Below, one piece after another: positions 34,001 through 43,513 of a stretch of DNA of 50,841 nt. The DNA is from CAYVQA01 sp045119035 (GTDB lineage Bacteria > Bacillota_I > Bacilli_A > ML615J-28 > CAG-313). Position 1 is the stretch's first letter. The number at the start of each line of letters is the position of its first letter. The stretch is from contig JBGVCU010000021.1 in NCBI GenBank assembly GCA_045119035.1, forward strand, positions 1 to 50,841. Direction: 5' to 3'. The position numbers and the translations under genes were made by a program. Below the pieces are notes generated by a model. It was given only the letters and a program-made list of their open reading frames with translations, was not told the DNA's origin and searched no databases.

Positions 34001-36274
34001 CTAACAACTTCTTTCAAATAGAAAATTCCAAAATTTTTCAAAATATGATTTAATATTTTTATGTAACAGACTATCCCATTCTTTAGATTTATATGATCTT
34101 AAATCTTTTGAATTTAATAATAATTCCTTATATTCGTTTTTGCCTAAATTATCTTTAATTCTCTTTGCATATTGATGATACATTTGATTAGTAAAACTAT
34201 ATCCTCCAATGATTATAAATAAAGTACCTACAAATACAATTGCTTGTTCACTTAACTTATTTTGATATGATAATTTATACAATGATATTGCATAATCTAA
34301 TATTGTATATGCAATTACTGATTGTTTTTTATCAATCTTTTCTTTGATTTTCCAACCTAAACTATTAGAAATTTCTTTTAATATTTTTTCATTACCTGAT
34401 TCAATTGCATAAACTCCAAGATAAAATAATTTTTCATACATCATTTCTTCAATATCGGAATTAACATAAATAAAATTTAAATTTTTATCTTTATCCATTA
34501 AATCTTGAAATAATTGTATAAATATACTAGTAATCCTATCGTTATAAATAATATACTTATCTCCAATATTGTAAATAGTATTTATTATAAATGATGCAAA
34601 ATTTTTCGAAATTTTATTCTGATTATTTAGTTCAATAATAGTTTTTCTTAAGTTAATTACTGTTATTTCTATAAACTCAAAATCATTCATAAATAATTTA
34701 TCTTCAAATAAATTAAAATAAACATTCATCCAGATTTTTTGTTCTCTTATGTTATTTTTATCATAAGAATAAATTATTTCTGATAATTTATGCAATATGT
34801 TATTAAAAGAAATTCTCTTTTTGGCAGTAAAAGCTTTATACAATAAACTTTGCAGTTCGTTAGCATTTCCTATATTAACACTATCTTGATTAAGATTTTT
34901 TTTAGAAACCGCTACATAATCAGGAATTAAATAATTAGATATATTTGAATTATTATCTAATGAAGTCTTACATATTTTATTTTTCAAAACATTAATTTTA
35001 TCAACATCTTCTATCTTGCATTTATCTATATAAAAAATAATCCAATTAATAAATAATTCGTTCTGAGAAAATTTTTTATCTGCAACTATTTTAATTATCA
35101 AATTATAGTATTCATTTTTTACTTTATTTAATTCATATAACTTTGACTCTAGTATATTAGCAAAACAACTAATCATATATCTGATATCATTAGATATAAC
35201 TTTCGAAAAAATAAAATATTCCAGTTCACTAAAAATTATTTTAAAATAATCATCATAATCATCAATTAATCCAGTTAAAGCAGAAAGAATATATTTATAT
35301 ACAAGTTTAAAATCATCATTATTTTGTATTGAAAAATATTTAAATATATCTATGTTTTTTTTGTTGATTATTTTAAATATATCGTAGTTTTTATTTTTAT
35401 AGGAAAAACCTAATACTGAATATATACCACTAAATGCATCATCAAGAATAATATATTGAGAATTGTGTATAACTATATTTTCAAAAACATCTAAAACGAC
35501 CTCTAATTTCTTTGTACAATCACATTCAATTAATACTTTACAAAATTTACATATCTCATATATAATTTGATTATTTAATGTTATTGATAAATCATTGTTA
35601 TCTTTTTTTATAAGTTTTTCATAAAATAATATTATTGTTTCAAAAATAGAATTAAAATCTCCATTTTTATCCAATATATTTTCAAAATCTTTTTTAAATC
35701 CTTCTTGTAAAAACTTTGAATAGTTTTTAATAATTAGAATACATGTATTAATATTATTGTTTAAATACTCTATATTGTAGTATTTATTAATTTTATCTAA
35801 ATATTCATTTATTTTTACGGAATTCGGTTTTTCATTTGTTTTAATATATTTATTAATTTCATTTAATAATTCTTCAATAAAATGAGCATTTTCGTTTTTA
35901 CAAATTACTAAAAGAACTTTTGTAATTATATATATCATATAAATCAAAGATATGAAAATATAAAAAATTACGGAAATATATAACTTATTAGATATTATTA
36001 TTATAACTAAACCCACTAAAAAAAATACAACTAATATTTTAAGCCAAAATATTTGTTTTGATAAATCATAATTTCTATTTTTATGCAATTCCTTTAAAAA
36101 AATAACATAAGAAAATAAAATAGTAAACAATACTGAGATTGCTGTCATTATAATAACTATTTCATCATATAAATTTGCAATAGAATCTTTTGAAAAAATT
36201 AGTTCCAGAACAATTAATGATGCTTGAACTAATCCAGTAAGTAGTAATAAGCTTTGTAAAGATTTCTTTTTCAT
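34001..36274 (-). CDS. Large membrane-anchored helical protein, unrecognised
   Basis: The 757-residue protein has four hydrophobic segments in the first 125 residues (LLLTGLVQASLIVLELIF, IVIIMTAISVLFTILFSYVI, ILVVFFLVGLVIIIIS, SVIFYIFISLIYMIYIITKV). About 600 cytosolic residues follow, almost all predicted helix, rich in asparagine, lysine and isoleucine. No enzyme motif is visible; the tail may form helical repeats as a scaffold or sensor. A further hydrophobic stretch (QAIVFVGTLFIIIGGYS) is near residues 690-710. RBS TAGGAG precedes the ATG. A membrane-bound defence sensor is one possibility. Confidence 0.65.
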   Translation of the reverse strand: MKKKSLQSLLLLTGLVQASLIVLELIFSKDSIANLYDEIVIIMTAISVLFTILFSYVIFLKELHKNRNYDLSKQIFWLKILVVFFLVGLVIIIISNKLYISVIFYIFISLIYMIYIITKVLLVICKNENAHFIEELLNEINKYIKTNEKPNSVKINEYLDKINKYYNIEYLNNNINTCILIIKNYSKFLQEGFKKDFENILDKNGDFNSIFETIILFYEKLIKKDNNDLSITLNNQIIYEICKFCKVLIECDCTKKLEVVLDVFENIVIHNSQYIILDDAFSGIYSVLGFSYKNKNYDIFKIINKKNIDIFKYFSIQNNDDFKLVYKYILSALTGLIDDYDDYFKIIFSELEYFIFSKVISNDIRYMISCFANILESKLYELNKVKNEYYNLIIKIVADKKFSQNELFINWIIFYIDKCKIEDVDKINVLKNKICKTSLDNNSNISNYLIPDYVAVSKKNLNQDSVNIGNANELQSLLYKAFTAKKRISFNNILHKLSEIIYSYDKNNIREQKIWMNVYFNLFEDKLFMNDFEFIEITVINLRKTIIELNNQNKISKNFASFIINTIYNIGDKYIIYNDRITSIFIQLFQDLMDKDKNLNFIYVNSDIEEMMYEKLFYLGVYAIESGNEKILKEISNSLGWKIKEKIDKKQSVIAYTILDYAISLYKLSYQNKLSEQAIVFVGTLFIIIGGYSFTNQMYHQYAKRIKDNLGKNEYKELLLNSKDLRSYKSKEWDSLLHKNIKSYFEKFWNFLFERSC

Positions 36275-36514
36275 AAAAAATACTCCTATAATATTTTAAT
36301 TAGTTTTTTAAGAATTTAAAATTCTTTTTTTATTTACATAAATTCTAAATTTAAATTTTTGTTTATATCTAATAATTTAAACTCAACTTTGTATAAAAAA
36401 TGACTTTGTTCATATAATAATATAATTATAATATACTTAATGTATGTAACAATATTTTATAATAAGTCAATAATTTCAGAAAATAAAATAGTTACATACT
36501 ACAGCAACGCACAA

Positions 36515-36600
36515 AAAAGGGCATAATATACCTTTTAAAAAATACAAATAATTTCCCCTTATATTAAGTATACGATTTTAAATAGATAAAATGCACAAAA
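36515..36600 (-). promoter_or_regulatory. Leader with terminator-like hairpin before the 757-residue gene
   Basis: The minus strand shows AAAAGG...CCTTTT with Ts (36536-36515), downstream of AAGGGGAAATTATT and the blocks TATACTTAATATAA, ATCG and TTTGTGCATTTTA. The order and spacing mirror the leader at 33427-33545, so the two regulate their genes in a similar way or come from one duplication. The rest of 36275-36690 has no gene. Confidence 0.5.
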
Positions 36601-36643
36601 TAAGACAAAATTTTTATATTTTTTAAAAAATAATACATAAATT

Positions 36644-36677
36644 AAAAATACTCCTTTTATTTTAAAGGAGTATTTTT
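36644..36677. terminator. Bidirectional intrinsic terminator
   Basis: AAAAATACTCCTTT and AAAGGAGTATTTTT form a perfect 14-bp stem around a six-base loop, with T-runs in both directions. It lies 14 bases after the stop of the 118-residue gene. Confidence 0.85.
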
Positions 36678-36690
36678 ATATTTTAATTTA

Positions 36691-37047
36691 TTATTTAACT
36701 AAATTAATTAATCTTGTTAAAGCTATAATAAACCATTTTTTATTATTTTCTTCGAGAATAATTGATGAATCATATACCCAATGATGATAGTATCGCCATT
36801 TAGAAAAAATTGCATTACCTAATAGCTCAATATTATCTATAATATTAATATATTTTTTAAGTTCGTTAAGATCATAAAATACATTAGGATAATTTTCCTC
36901 AAAAGATTTACCACAGTCCATTGTAAATCCTAATTTAATACATTCATCTCCAAATGAACTATCAGCCATTTCAATATAATTTATATTTTCATCATTAAAT
37001 TTATTAATCCATTTATTTGCAAAATTTAATATTTCTTCTTTTTTCAT
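36691..37047 (-). CDS. Conserved small protein of unknown function
   Basis: The 118-residue protein has aromatic landmarks that look conserved: SSFGDECIKLGFTMDCGKSF, then LLGNAIFSKWRYYHHWVYD and WFIIALTRL. I recall similar small proteins in low-GC Firmicutes genomes but no assigned function. It has no signal peptide or membrane span. RBS AAGGTGA is well placed and a strong terminator follows. Confidence 0.7.
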   Translation of the reverse strand: MKKEEILNFANKWINKFNDENINYIEMADSSFGDECIKLGFTMDCGKSFEENYPNVFYDLNELKKYINIIDNIELLGNAIFSKWRYYHHWVYDSSIILEENNKKWFIIALTRLINLVK

Positions 37048-37206
37048 AATTTATCACCTTGCTTTTTATGAATTATTTCATTATAATAATAACTATTTAT
37101 TTATTGAATTAAAACAAAATAAACTTTGCTACTACTTGAATATTTTTGCACATAAATTGCACATAAAATTTAATTTGGTTTTATAATTCTTGATTTAAAA
37201 TATTTT

Positions 37207-37401
37207 TTATATTACATTAACTATTAAAAAAATTATTCCAACTACAATAGCAAATACACCAACACATCTTATAAATATAAGATATCCATCTGTAGGTTCA
37301 CCATTTTTAACATCCAAAGAGTGTTGAATTTTCCATATAACATGTGGTTTAAAAAGTGACACAAATCCCATTATAATTATTAGTATTGATGCAATAATCA
37401 T
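37207..37401 (-). CDS. Small two-span membrane protein, DUF6199-like
   Basis: The 64-residue protein has two membrane segments (residues 1-18 and 43-64) around the conserved hinge IWKIQHSLDVKNGEPTDGY. The W...H.LDVKNGEPTD pattern matches small proteins listed as DUF6199. RBS AAGGAGG is strong. A paralogue lies at 38955-39158. The function is unknown. Confidence 0.75.
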   Translation of the reverse strand: MIIASILIIIMGFVSLFKPHVIWKIQHSLDVKNGEPTDGYLIFIRCVGVFAIVVGIIFLIVNVI

Positions 37402-37439
37402 AAACTTCCTCCTTATGTATATTATTTTATTAAATATTT

Positions 37440-38621
37440 TTAATAATTTTTATAACTCTTATATTTAATTTTATTTTTATGATTTAAAATAATTTCTTCT
37501 TTTAGATTACTTAATAAATAATCTAGACCTTCTATATAAACATTATTTTTTTTAATCTCTTGATAATAGATAGGTAATAAAGGAATAATTAAAGAATATC
37601 CATTGATCTTTTTGTCTGAACAAATATAAATATAGGCACTTTGAAATTTATTATTATAAAAACAATATGCAAAAAATTTCATTTCATCATATGAAAAATT
37701 AACATATTCTTGTTCAAGATTACAGTCATATTCATCATCATACTGATAGTCACTATATAAAAACTCATCTTTATTAAAATGATATTCTGATTTATAATTT
37801 TCATCTTTATTAAGATAATTAAAATATCTTTCAATAAATAAATAAATATCTTTTTCTTTATACAATCTAAATCCACATGACTTAAATAAATAATAAATCA
37901 TTACAATCATTATTGCTACTGCAATAGGTATTATAACATGTGGTAAATCTGGATATAATGATCCAAAAATAGCAATGGCAATACACAACAGTACAACACT
38001 AAAGAAAAATATAAATGTGCTCTTGCTTGTTTTTTTATTTTGTTCTTCAAAACTTAACCCATTATAATTTACTGTATTACTTGCTAAAGCTTTCGCATAG
38101 TACTCAAAATATACATACGTTTTATAATATTTATTTTTAGAAATCATTAAATCAATAATAAATAAAAATATTGCATTAAATGTAAGAATACTAGCAGCTA
38201 TACCAATAGATAAAGTTTGTTTTGTAAAAGTTGATCCTAAATCAACTAACAGCCTATCTCGTTCTTCTATAGAAACAACAATAACTTCGTCATATTTAGT
38301 AGTACTTTGATAGTAATGTACTTTAATATACTCTTCTTGAATTAATTCATTACATAAATTTGGTATTCCTATAAATGAATCTGATACTTTGAAAATATAT
38401 TCACAATCATTAATTTTAAATAAATAGTCTTCTTCATCTTCATCATACCATACACTATGTACAGTTGATTCCAAATAAACAATATTTTCTTCTTTATGTC
38501 TAGCTTTAAGAAGTCCTACACTTATCCATAAAGATATAGAAACCAATATCATTACTATATAAATATATCTTAAATAAGAATTAATTACATTAGTCTTTTC
38601 AATTTTTATCTTATCTTCCAT
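37440..38621 (-). CDS. Multi-span membrane protein of unknown function
   Basis: I start at ATG 38621 (MEDKIKIEKTNV), preceded by AAGGA; the upstream ATG at 38651 lacks a site. The 393-residue protein has a membrane span near residues 17-36 (YIYIVMILVSISLWISVGLL) and an extracytoplasmic loop with a beta-like domain. Another span is near 145-165, a pair near 205-250 (FIFFFSVVLLCIAIAIFGSL and VIIPIAVAIMIVMIYYLF), and a cytosolic C-terminal domain follows. No known domain is recognised. It lies between the two DUF6199-like genes. Confidence 0.65.
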   Translation of the reverse strand: MEDKIKIEKTNVINSYLRYIYIVMILVSISLWISVGLLKARHKEENIVYLESTVHSVWYDEDEEDYLFKINDCEYIFKVSDSFIGIPNLCNELIQEEYIKVHYYQSTTKYDEVIVVSIEERDRLLVDLGSTFTKQTLSIGIAASILTFNAIFLFIIDLMISKNKYYKTYVYFEYYAKALASNTVNYNGLSFEEQNKKTSKSTFIFFFSVVLLCIAIAIFGSLYPDLPHVIIPIAVAIMIVMIYYLFKSCGFRLYKEKDIYLFIERYFNYLNKDENYKSEYHFNKDEFLYSDYQYDDEYDCNLEQEYVNFSYDEMKFFAYCFYNNKFQSAYIYICSDKKINGYSLIIPLLPIYYQEIKKNNVYIEGLDYLLSNLKEEIILNHKNKIKYKSYKNY

Positions 38622-38654
38622 AAAATCCTTGCATACCTCATTATAAATCATATA

Positions 38655-38954
38655 CGTATAATTTTAAATATATATTGATATTGAACAATTATTAAAAAAT
38701 AATTATACATAGTTATTCACTTTTAATTCAAAAAATTTCAGTTCGATCTTTAGTAAATTTTAATCACCTAAATTCAACTTGCTGACTAAAAAATTGAAAT
38801 GATTTCTCTATAGCTTAATGTTATTTAACATAGAATTAATCAATACTATTTAATAAAAATATCTCCCATTTGTCACATTAGTTAAGAGGTGCGGGGAGTT
38901 ATATTATCTATATATTTAATTACTAAAACAATAATTTTTTTAACAATTTTTTAT
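38655..38954. other. Gene-free AT-rich spacer
   Basis: Nothing gene-like is visible. A short G-rich patch (GAGGTGCGGGGAG, about 38886-38898) stands out from the AT background but has no associated frame. Confidence 0.4.
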
Positions 38955-39158
38955 TTAATGTATTAAAAAAACTATAAACAAAAATATACCCATTAAAATT
39001 CCAAGTACTCCACCAATCTTAGAAAGTGTATAATAAGCATCACTTGGCTCACCATTTTTTACATCCCATTTATGCTTTTGTCTCCACATAAAATCTGGAT
39101 TAAAAATTTGCAAGAAACCAACTACAATAAATCCTATTGATCCAATTAACCATTCCAT
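38955..39158 (-). CDS. Small two-span membrane protein, DUF6199-like
   Basis: The 67-residue paralogue of the gene at 37207-37401 shares the hinge W..KHKWDVKNGEPSDAYY between two hydrophobic segments (IGFIVVGFLQIF and GGVLGILMGIFLFIVFLI). RBS TAGGAGAG precedes the ATG. The function is unknown; the pair flanks the 393-residue membrane protein. Confidence 0.75.
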   Translation of the reverse strand: MEWLIGSIGFIVVGFLQIFNPDFMWRQKHKWDVKNGEPSDAYYTLSKIGGVLGILMGIFLFIVFLIH

Positions 39159-39177
39159 TTATAAACTCTCCTAGATT

Positions 39178-40125
39178 CTACTCTATAACTTTAATAATTT
39201 TAATATTAACATCAAAATATGGCATTACAAAACCATATACAAAACAATTATCTTTAATATGGGTAAGTGATATTTCACAATCATTAACAAATACTTGATA
39301 TGAAATATTCTCACTATATGGTATTTTTATATAATAAGGAAGGCCAACATAACATTTAGGAAAATTATTATAAGCTTCTTTAGAAGAAATATCTAAATAA
39401 TTTAATCCTTCTATTATATTAACATTATATAATGTTTGATAATCACCATAGTGATAGTTTTGATTTTCTTTACCACAATATTTACAATAAGAATATGCTA
39501 CCTTATAAATAGTAGTAGGAACAACTAAGACTACTTCATTTTCATAGTAATGCTGTTTAGCACAAGTATCAAAAGATGCATAATTTACTTCTTCTACTAC
39601 AAGCAAAGTATTATAGCTATATTTTACATCATCTAAATATCCATCTTCATAACTAATCATTACACTAAAGCAATTATGCATTTGATTAGAAATCCAACCA
39701 CTATTTAATTCTTCTACTGTTGAAAAAGAAAATTTATAACTTAACAAATTATCTTCCATACTATCAACTAAAGGAATAAAAACTTCTACATTACATGGTA
39801 AAAACATCGGTCCTACATAAGTTCTATTATTATAAAATAAACCAACATTATAAATGTTTTCTTTATTTATTATATAATTATATAATTCATTTACATAATT
39901 ATTAAATTCATCTTTTGTTAAATTTAAATATAATGTATTATTAGCTTCTTTATACATTAAAGAATCTAAATTATTTATTTTAGGTAAATTTTCTAAGTTA
40001 TTAATAGATAATACTTCCTCTTCAAAAAAAGTATTATAAATAGGAGTATATTTTTTGTTTCCTTTACAAGAAACAGTGCAAAATAATAAAACGAAAATTA
40101 AATTAATATATAATATCTTCTTCAC
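39178..40125 (-). CDS. Lipoprotein of unknown function
   Basis: The start is a GTG at 40125, with AAAGGA upstream. The signal peptide MKKILYINLIFVLLFCTVSC carries lipobox TVSC. The mature part contains two CxxC-like elements (YCKYCGKENQNYHYGDY) that could bind zinc or form a disulfide, and beta-rich segments. The family is not recognised. It follows another lipoprotein gene by 14 bases, so the two are probably co-transcribed. Confidence 0.75.
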   Translation of the reverse strand: MKKILYINLIFVLLFCTVSCKGNKKYTPIYNTFFEEEVLSINNLENLPKINNLDSLMYKEANNTLYLNLTKDEFNNYVNELYNYIINKENIYNVGLFYNNRTYVGPMFLPCNVEVFIPLVDSMEDNLLSYKFSFSTVEELNSGWISNQMHNCFSVMISYEDGYLDDVKYSYNTLLVVEEVNYASFDTCAKQHYYENEVVLVVPTTIYKVAYSYCKYCGKENQNYHYGDYQTLYNVNIIEGLNYLDISSKEAYNNFPKCYVGLPYYIKIPYSENISYQVFVNDCEISLTHIKDNCFVYGFVMPYFDVNIKIIKVIE

Positions 40126-40139
40126 AATAATTTATCCTT

Positions 40140-41219
40140 TTACTCATATCTATTAAACACTTCATTCGAATAAATACAAATACCTTTAACTTTATTATTT
40201 GATGGATAAAATAAGAAAGATATTGAATAAGACCCAATAGGACTAGTATATGAGTGAGTATTAACACCTTTATTTTGATACTTACCACTTAAAGTAAAAC
40301 CTAATTCATTCATTACACTACTAACATCATCAATATCATGATTTACTTTTAAGCCAAATACAGTTTCTGTTCTATCACTTATATAAATATAATTTATATA
40401 ATTAATTTTATAATAATCATTTACTCCATTACATGTTGAATAATATACACATTCTTGATATAAATAAGTAGAACTATAATTAACTGAAAAATCTATATTA
40501 TATTTATTTTTATTGAAAATAAATCCATAATAATTTCCATATTCATAGTTACCTTCATTATTTAAAATATCTTCAATTACTTTATTTGTATTTTGATATA
40601 ATTTAAATTCAGTACTAATATTTTCACCTAATACTTTTATTTCTTCTCTATATGGAACATATACTTCATCAATCTTTAAAATAACGCCATTATAATATGA
40701 GCGTGATGGTCCATCAAGTGTTTTAACAGTTGCTTGTTTAAGAACACCTTGTTCATTTATAATCATAGATTGACTAAAATCAAAGATCGTATTTACAGAA
40801 GGTATTTCACTTATTTCAAATGTAATAACTGTTTTGCTGCCTTCTTTTTCAATAGACTTTGGTTCAATTTGATTATCAGTTCTAAAAACTGCTAGTTTTA
40901 CTTCACTAATATCAAATCCTGATGTTACTGAACAAATAAATTTAATTGTAATACTTAACTCATCTTCAATAACAACACCTGTATAATAAACATCAGGTGC
41001 AGCAGAATTAATAGGACGTCTTCCATTATATAAATTATTTAAAAATAAATCACCTTCATAATTAGTTAAGTCGATAGTATCTATTGCTATATTATCTTGA
41101 TTAAACACTTTAACATCTTCAATATAAATATTATATTTAGAACCACCACCATAACAACCATTTAATAATACAATAGAACAAATAATACTAATAAAAACAA
41201 TAACTTTTCTTATAGACAT
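40140..41219 (-). CDS. Lipoprotein of unknown function
   Basis: The 359-residue protein starts MSIRKVIVFISIICSIVLLN, followed by the lipobox LLNGC, so it should be lipid-anchored. The mature region is beta-rich with a YGFIFNKNKYNIDFS and SYTSPIGSYSISFLFYPSN repeat-like style, suggesting an extracellular beta-sandwich. RBS AGGAGG is strong. No domain name can be given. Confidence 0.75.
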   Translation of the reverse strand: MSIRKVIVFISIICSIVLLNGCYGGGSKYNIYIEDVKVFNQDNIAIDTIDLTNYEGDLFLNNLYNGRRPINSAAPDVYYTGVVIEDELSITIKFICSVTSGFDISEVKLAVFRTDNQIEPKSIEKEGSKTVITFEISEIPSVNTIFDFSQSMIINEQGVLKQATVKTLDGPSRSYYNGVILKIDEVYVPYREEIKVLGENISTEFKLYQNTNKVIEDILNNEGNYEYGNYYGFIFNKNKYNIDFSVNYSSTYLYQECVYYSTCNGVNDYYKINYINYIYISDRTETVFGLKVNHDIDDVSSVMNELGFTLSGKYQNKGVNTHSYTSPIGSYSISFLFYPSNNKVKGICIYSNEVFNRYE

Positions 41220-41266
41220 ATTCTACCTCCTATATTTTAAAAATTGAAATATTTTTCTTTAAAAAA

Positions 41267-41617
41267 TTATACTACAAAATAATAAATTAAATATGCTCCT
41301 AACCAACTAATAATATTATTAATAAAAGATATTCTTAAAGATTTTTTATAATCCTTAACTATAATATTAAAAACAAAAGCTTCAATAAAAACTACACTTA
41401 TTTCAAATAACAATAATATCTTATTATAATTAAGATGTGAAACATAATATAAACAATAATTCATAGTTAAATTTGTAACTATATTTGCTATAATTAAAAC
41501 TAAATAAAGTTTTATATTTTTTACTCTTTGAAGTACCATACTTAATATTTCTAAACAAAGAGTCATAAATAGTGCACTTATCATACTATTTATATATAAT
41601 TTTGAAATAAGAAACAT
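41267..41617 (-). CDS. Small four-span membrane protein
   Basis: The 116-residue protein consists of four hydrophobic segments (LYINSMISALFMTLCLEILS, NIKLYLVLIIANIVTNLTMN, KILLLFEISVVFIEAFVFNI, FINNIISWLGAYLIYYFVV) with short basic loops. I do not recognise the family. RBS GAGGTGA is well placed. It lies 47 bases upstream of the lipoprotein pair on the same strand. Confidence 0.7.
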   Translation of the reverse strand: MFLISKLYINSMISALFMTLCLEILSMVLQRVKNIKLYLVLIIANIVTNLTMNYCLYYVSHLNYNKILLLFEISVVFIEAFVFNIIVKDYKKSLRISFINNIISWLGAYLIYYFVV

Positions 41618-41748
41618 TATTAATCACCTCAATTAATTTATACCAAATATTATCATACAAAAGTAAATAACATAACTATAGTTTATACTTATATTATATC
41701 TATTTTATAATAAAAAAACAATTAAATTAATAATACTTATATTAAAAT

Positions 41749-41774
41749 AAAAAGATCCTGATAAAACAGGATCT
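41749..41774 (-). terminator. Intrinsic terminator of the corA operon
   Basis: AGATCCTG-TTTTAT-CAGGATCT forms an 8-bp stem on the minus strand, followed by a short T-run. It lies 23 bases after the stop of the 192-residue gene. Confidence 0.8.
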
Positions 41775-41796
41775 AAATAGTATCTAATATTATAGA

Positions 41797-42375
41797 TTAT
41801 TCATCTAAATTAATATATTTATAGTTTTGATCTTTTAAACACAAAACATAACCATCAGTTAAATCTGTAGGTATTTTTCTTTCAACAAAAACACCATTTC
41901 CATCATAAATACGAATAATAGTTTCATTATTAGATATTGTTTCTGTTGTACAGCAATATTTAAAAATTTGATCTTTTAGATTAGGTTTATTATAAGGTAA
42001 AGTACTTATTTCATAAACATACTTTACAACTTCATTTCCACAATCCCAAATATCATAATAAATAGAATCATTTGCTCCCACCCAATGTTCATCAAGTACC
42101 AAGATAAATCTTCCTTTAGAATTTTCTTTACAAAAGTCTATCACAGTTATATTTATCTTAACAGGAATTTTATTTCCTAAAAGTACCTCTTCAACATAAC
42201 GATTTGGATTAAAATCAGTATTAAAACTTCTAGCTCCAGTAATCTTTTTATATTTATTTAATTCATTTTGAACTTTAATATAAGGAATACCTGTTGTTAC
42301 AACAATTGCTCTTTTTACACAATCACCAACTTCAGTTGTTATTCCTTTAGGATGAGGATTATAATACTTAAACAT
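41797..42375 (-). CDS. Predicted papain-like cysteine-peptidase-fold protein
   Basis: The 192-residue protein has the order Cys-His-Asp expected of a papain-like fold: EVGDCVKRAIVVTTG (C19 at a helix start), GRFILVLDEHWVGANDSIYY (H112 in a strand), and DIWDCGNE. The GDCVxRA start recalls uncharacterised phage and Firmicutes proteins of this kind. Activity is not proven by sequence. It starts two bases after corA stops and shares its terminator, so both form one operon. Confidence 0.6.
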   Translation of the reverse strand: MFKYYNPHPKGITTEVGDCVKRAIVVTTGIPYIKVQNELNKYKKITGARSFNTDFNPNRYVEEVLLGNKIPVKINITVIDFCKENSKGRFILVLDEHWVGANDSIYYDIWDCGNEVVKYVYEISTLPYNKPNLKDQIFKYCCTTETISNNETIIRIYDGNGVFVERKIPTDLTDGYVLCLKDQNYKYINLDE

Positions 42376-42377
42376 TG

Positions 42378-43367
42378 TTATTTTCTTCTTCTACTATTTC
42401 TTTTTGACTTATGTGTTGCACTTACTTTAGATGTATAAATGTAAAGTAAAATACCACCAAGTATAGCAAGCACTAAGCTAAATCCAATAATTATATAAAA
42501 GCCATTTTCATTGGTTCCAAAAGGCACTTTTACATTCATTCCAAATAATGAAGCAATTAATGTAGGTATTGAAATAACTAGTGTAATAATTGCTAAAGAT
42601 TTCATAACAATATTTAAATTATTAGAAATAATTGATGCAGATGTTTCCATCATCCCTGATAAGATATCACGATAAATAGAACACATCTCGATTGCTTGTG
42701 AATTTTCAACTTCAACGTCTTCCATTAAATCAAAATCATCTTCATATTTTTTATATTCAGAAAGTCTTTTTACTTTATTTAATACAATCTTATTTGCATT
42801 AAGTGAAGTAGAAAAATAAACAAATGCTTTATTTAAAGTATTAAGTTCTAATAATTCTTTATTTGTTACAGCAGTATGTAATGTATTTTCAAAATTCTTT
42901 CTAACTGCATTTAAATCTTTTAATGAAACAATATAACTTGATGCTATACGATACATTATTTGTAAAGTTAATCTAACATGTTTATGAGGTTCAATTTTCT
43001 TAAACTTATTTAACATTTGTTCTAACATTTGTGTATCTTTTTTACAAATAGTTAAATAATAATCATCATTATAAATTATTGAAAAGGGGTATGTTTCATA
43101 AGTACCATTTGAATAAATCGGAATATCTAATACAATCAAAGTATAATCATCATCTAATTCTAAGTGCGCAGATTCTTCTTCGTCCATTAGGGTAATTAAT
43201 AAATCTTTATCAAAGCTTGTTACCTTACTTATTTTTTCCATATCAGATTGTTTAGGACAACTAACATGAATCCACATGTTTTTTTCAATAGAATTAAAGA
43301 TATTATCAACATCTTTTTCTTTAATTGTAATTAATTTATTATTTACATCTTTAAATAACTTAATCAT
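42378..43367 (-). CDS. corA: CorA-family magnesium/divalent cation channel
   Basis: The 329-residue protein has the CorA layout: a large cytosolic alpha/beta N-terminal domain with long helices, then two C-terminal membrane spans. The signature GMN motif lies in SLFGMNVKVPFGTNENGF at the end of the first span (about residues 272-291). CorA pentamers let Mg2+ enter cells. The protein ends in a very basic tail (HKSKRNSRRRK). RBS AGGAGG is strong. Confidence 0.93.
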   Translation of the reverse strand: MIKLFKDVNNKLITIKEKDVDNIFNSIEKNMWIHVSCPKQSDMEKISKVTSFDKDLLITLMDEEESAHLELDDDYTLIVLDIPIYSNGTYETYPFSIIYNDDYYLTICKKDTQMLEQMLNKFKKIEPHKHVRLTLQIMYRIASSYIVSLKDLNAVRKNFENTLHTAVTNKELLELNTLNKAFVYFSTSLNANKIVLNKVKRLSEYKKYEDDFDLMEDVEVENSQAIEMCSIYRDILSGMMETSASIISNNLNIVMKSLAIITLVISIPTLIASLFGMNVKVPFGTNENGFYIIIGFSLVLAILGGILLYIYTSKVSATHKSKRNSRRRK

Positions 43368-43474
43368 TTTCTACCTCCTATTATACTTTTTATATAATAA
43401 AAATAGTTTTACTTATAGATTATACCATATTTTACCCATAATATAAAGAAAAATAATAAATTTTTAACAATAAG

Positions 43475-43500
43475 AAAAAAGTGATGAAAAATTTCATCAC
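43475..43500 (-). terminator. Intrinsic terminator of trkA-trkH
   Basis: GTGATGAAA and TTTCATCAC form a 9-bp stem with a 2-base centre (the effective loop is wider), followed on the minus strand by six Ts. It lies 13 bases after the trkH stop. Confidence 0.85.
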
Positions 43501-43513
43501 CTTTATTATTAAA

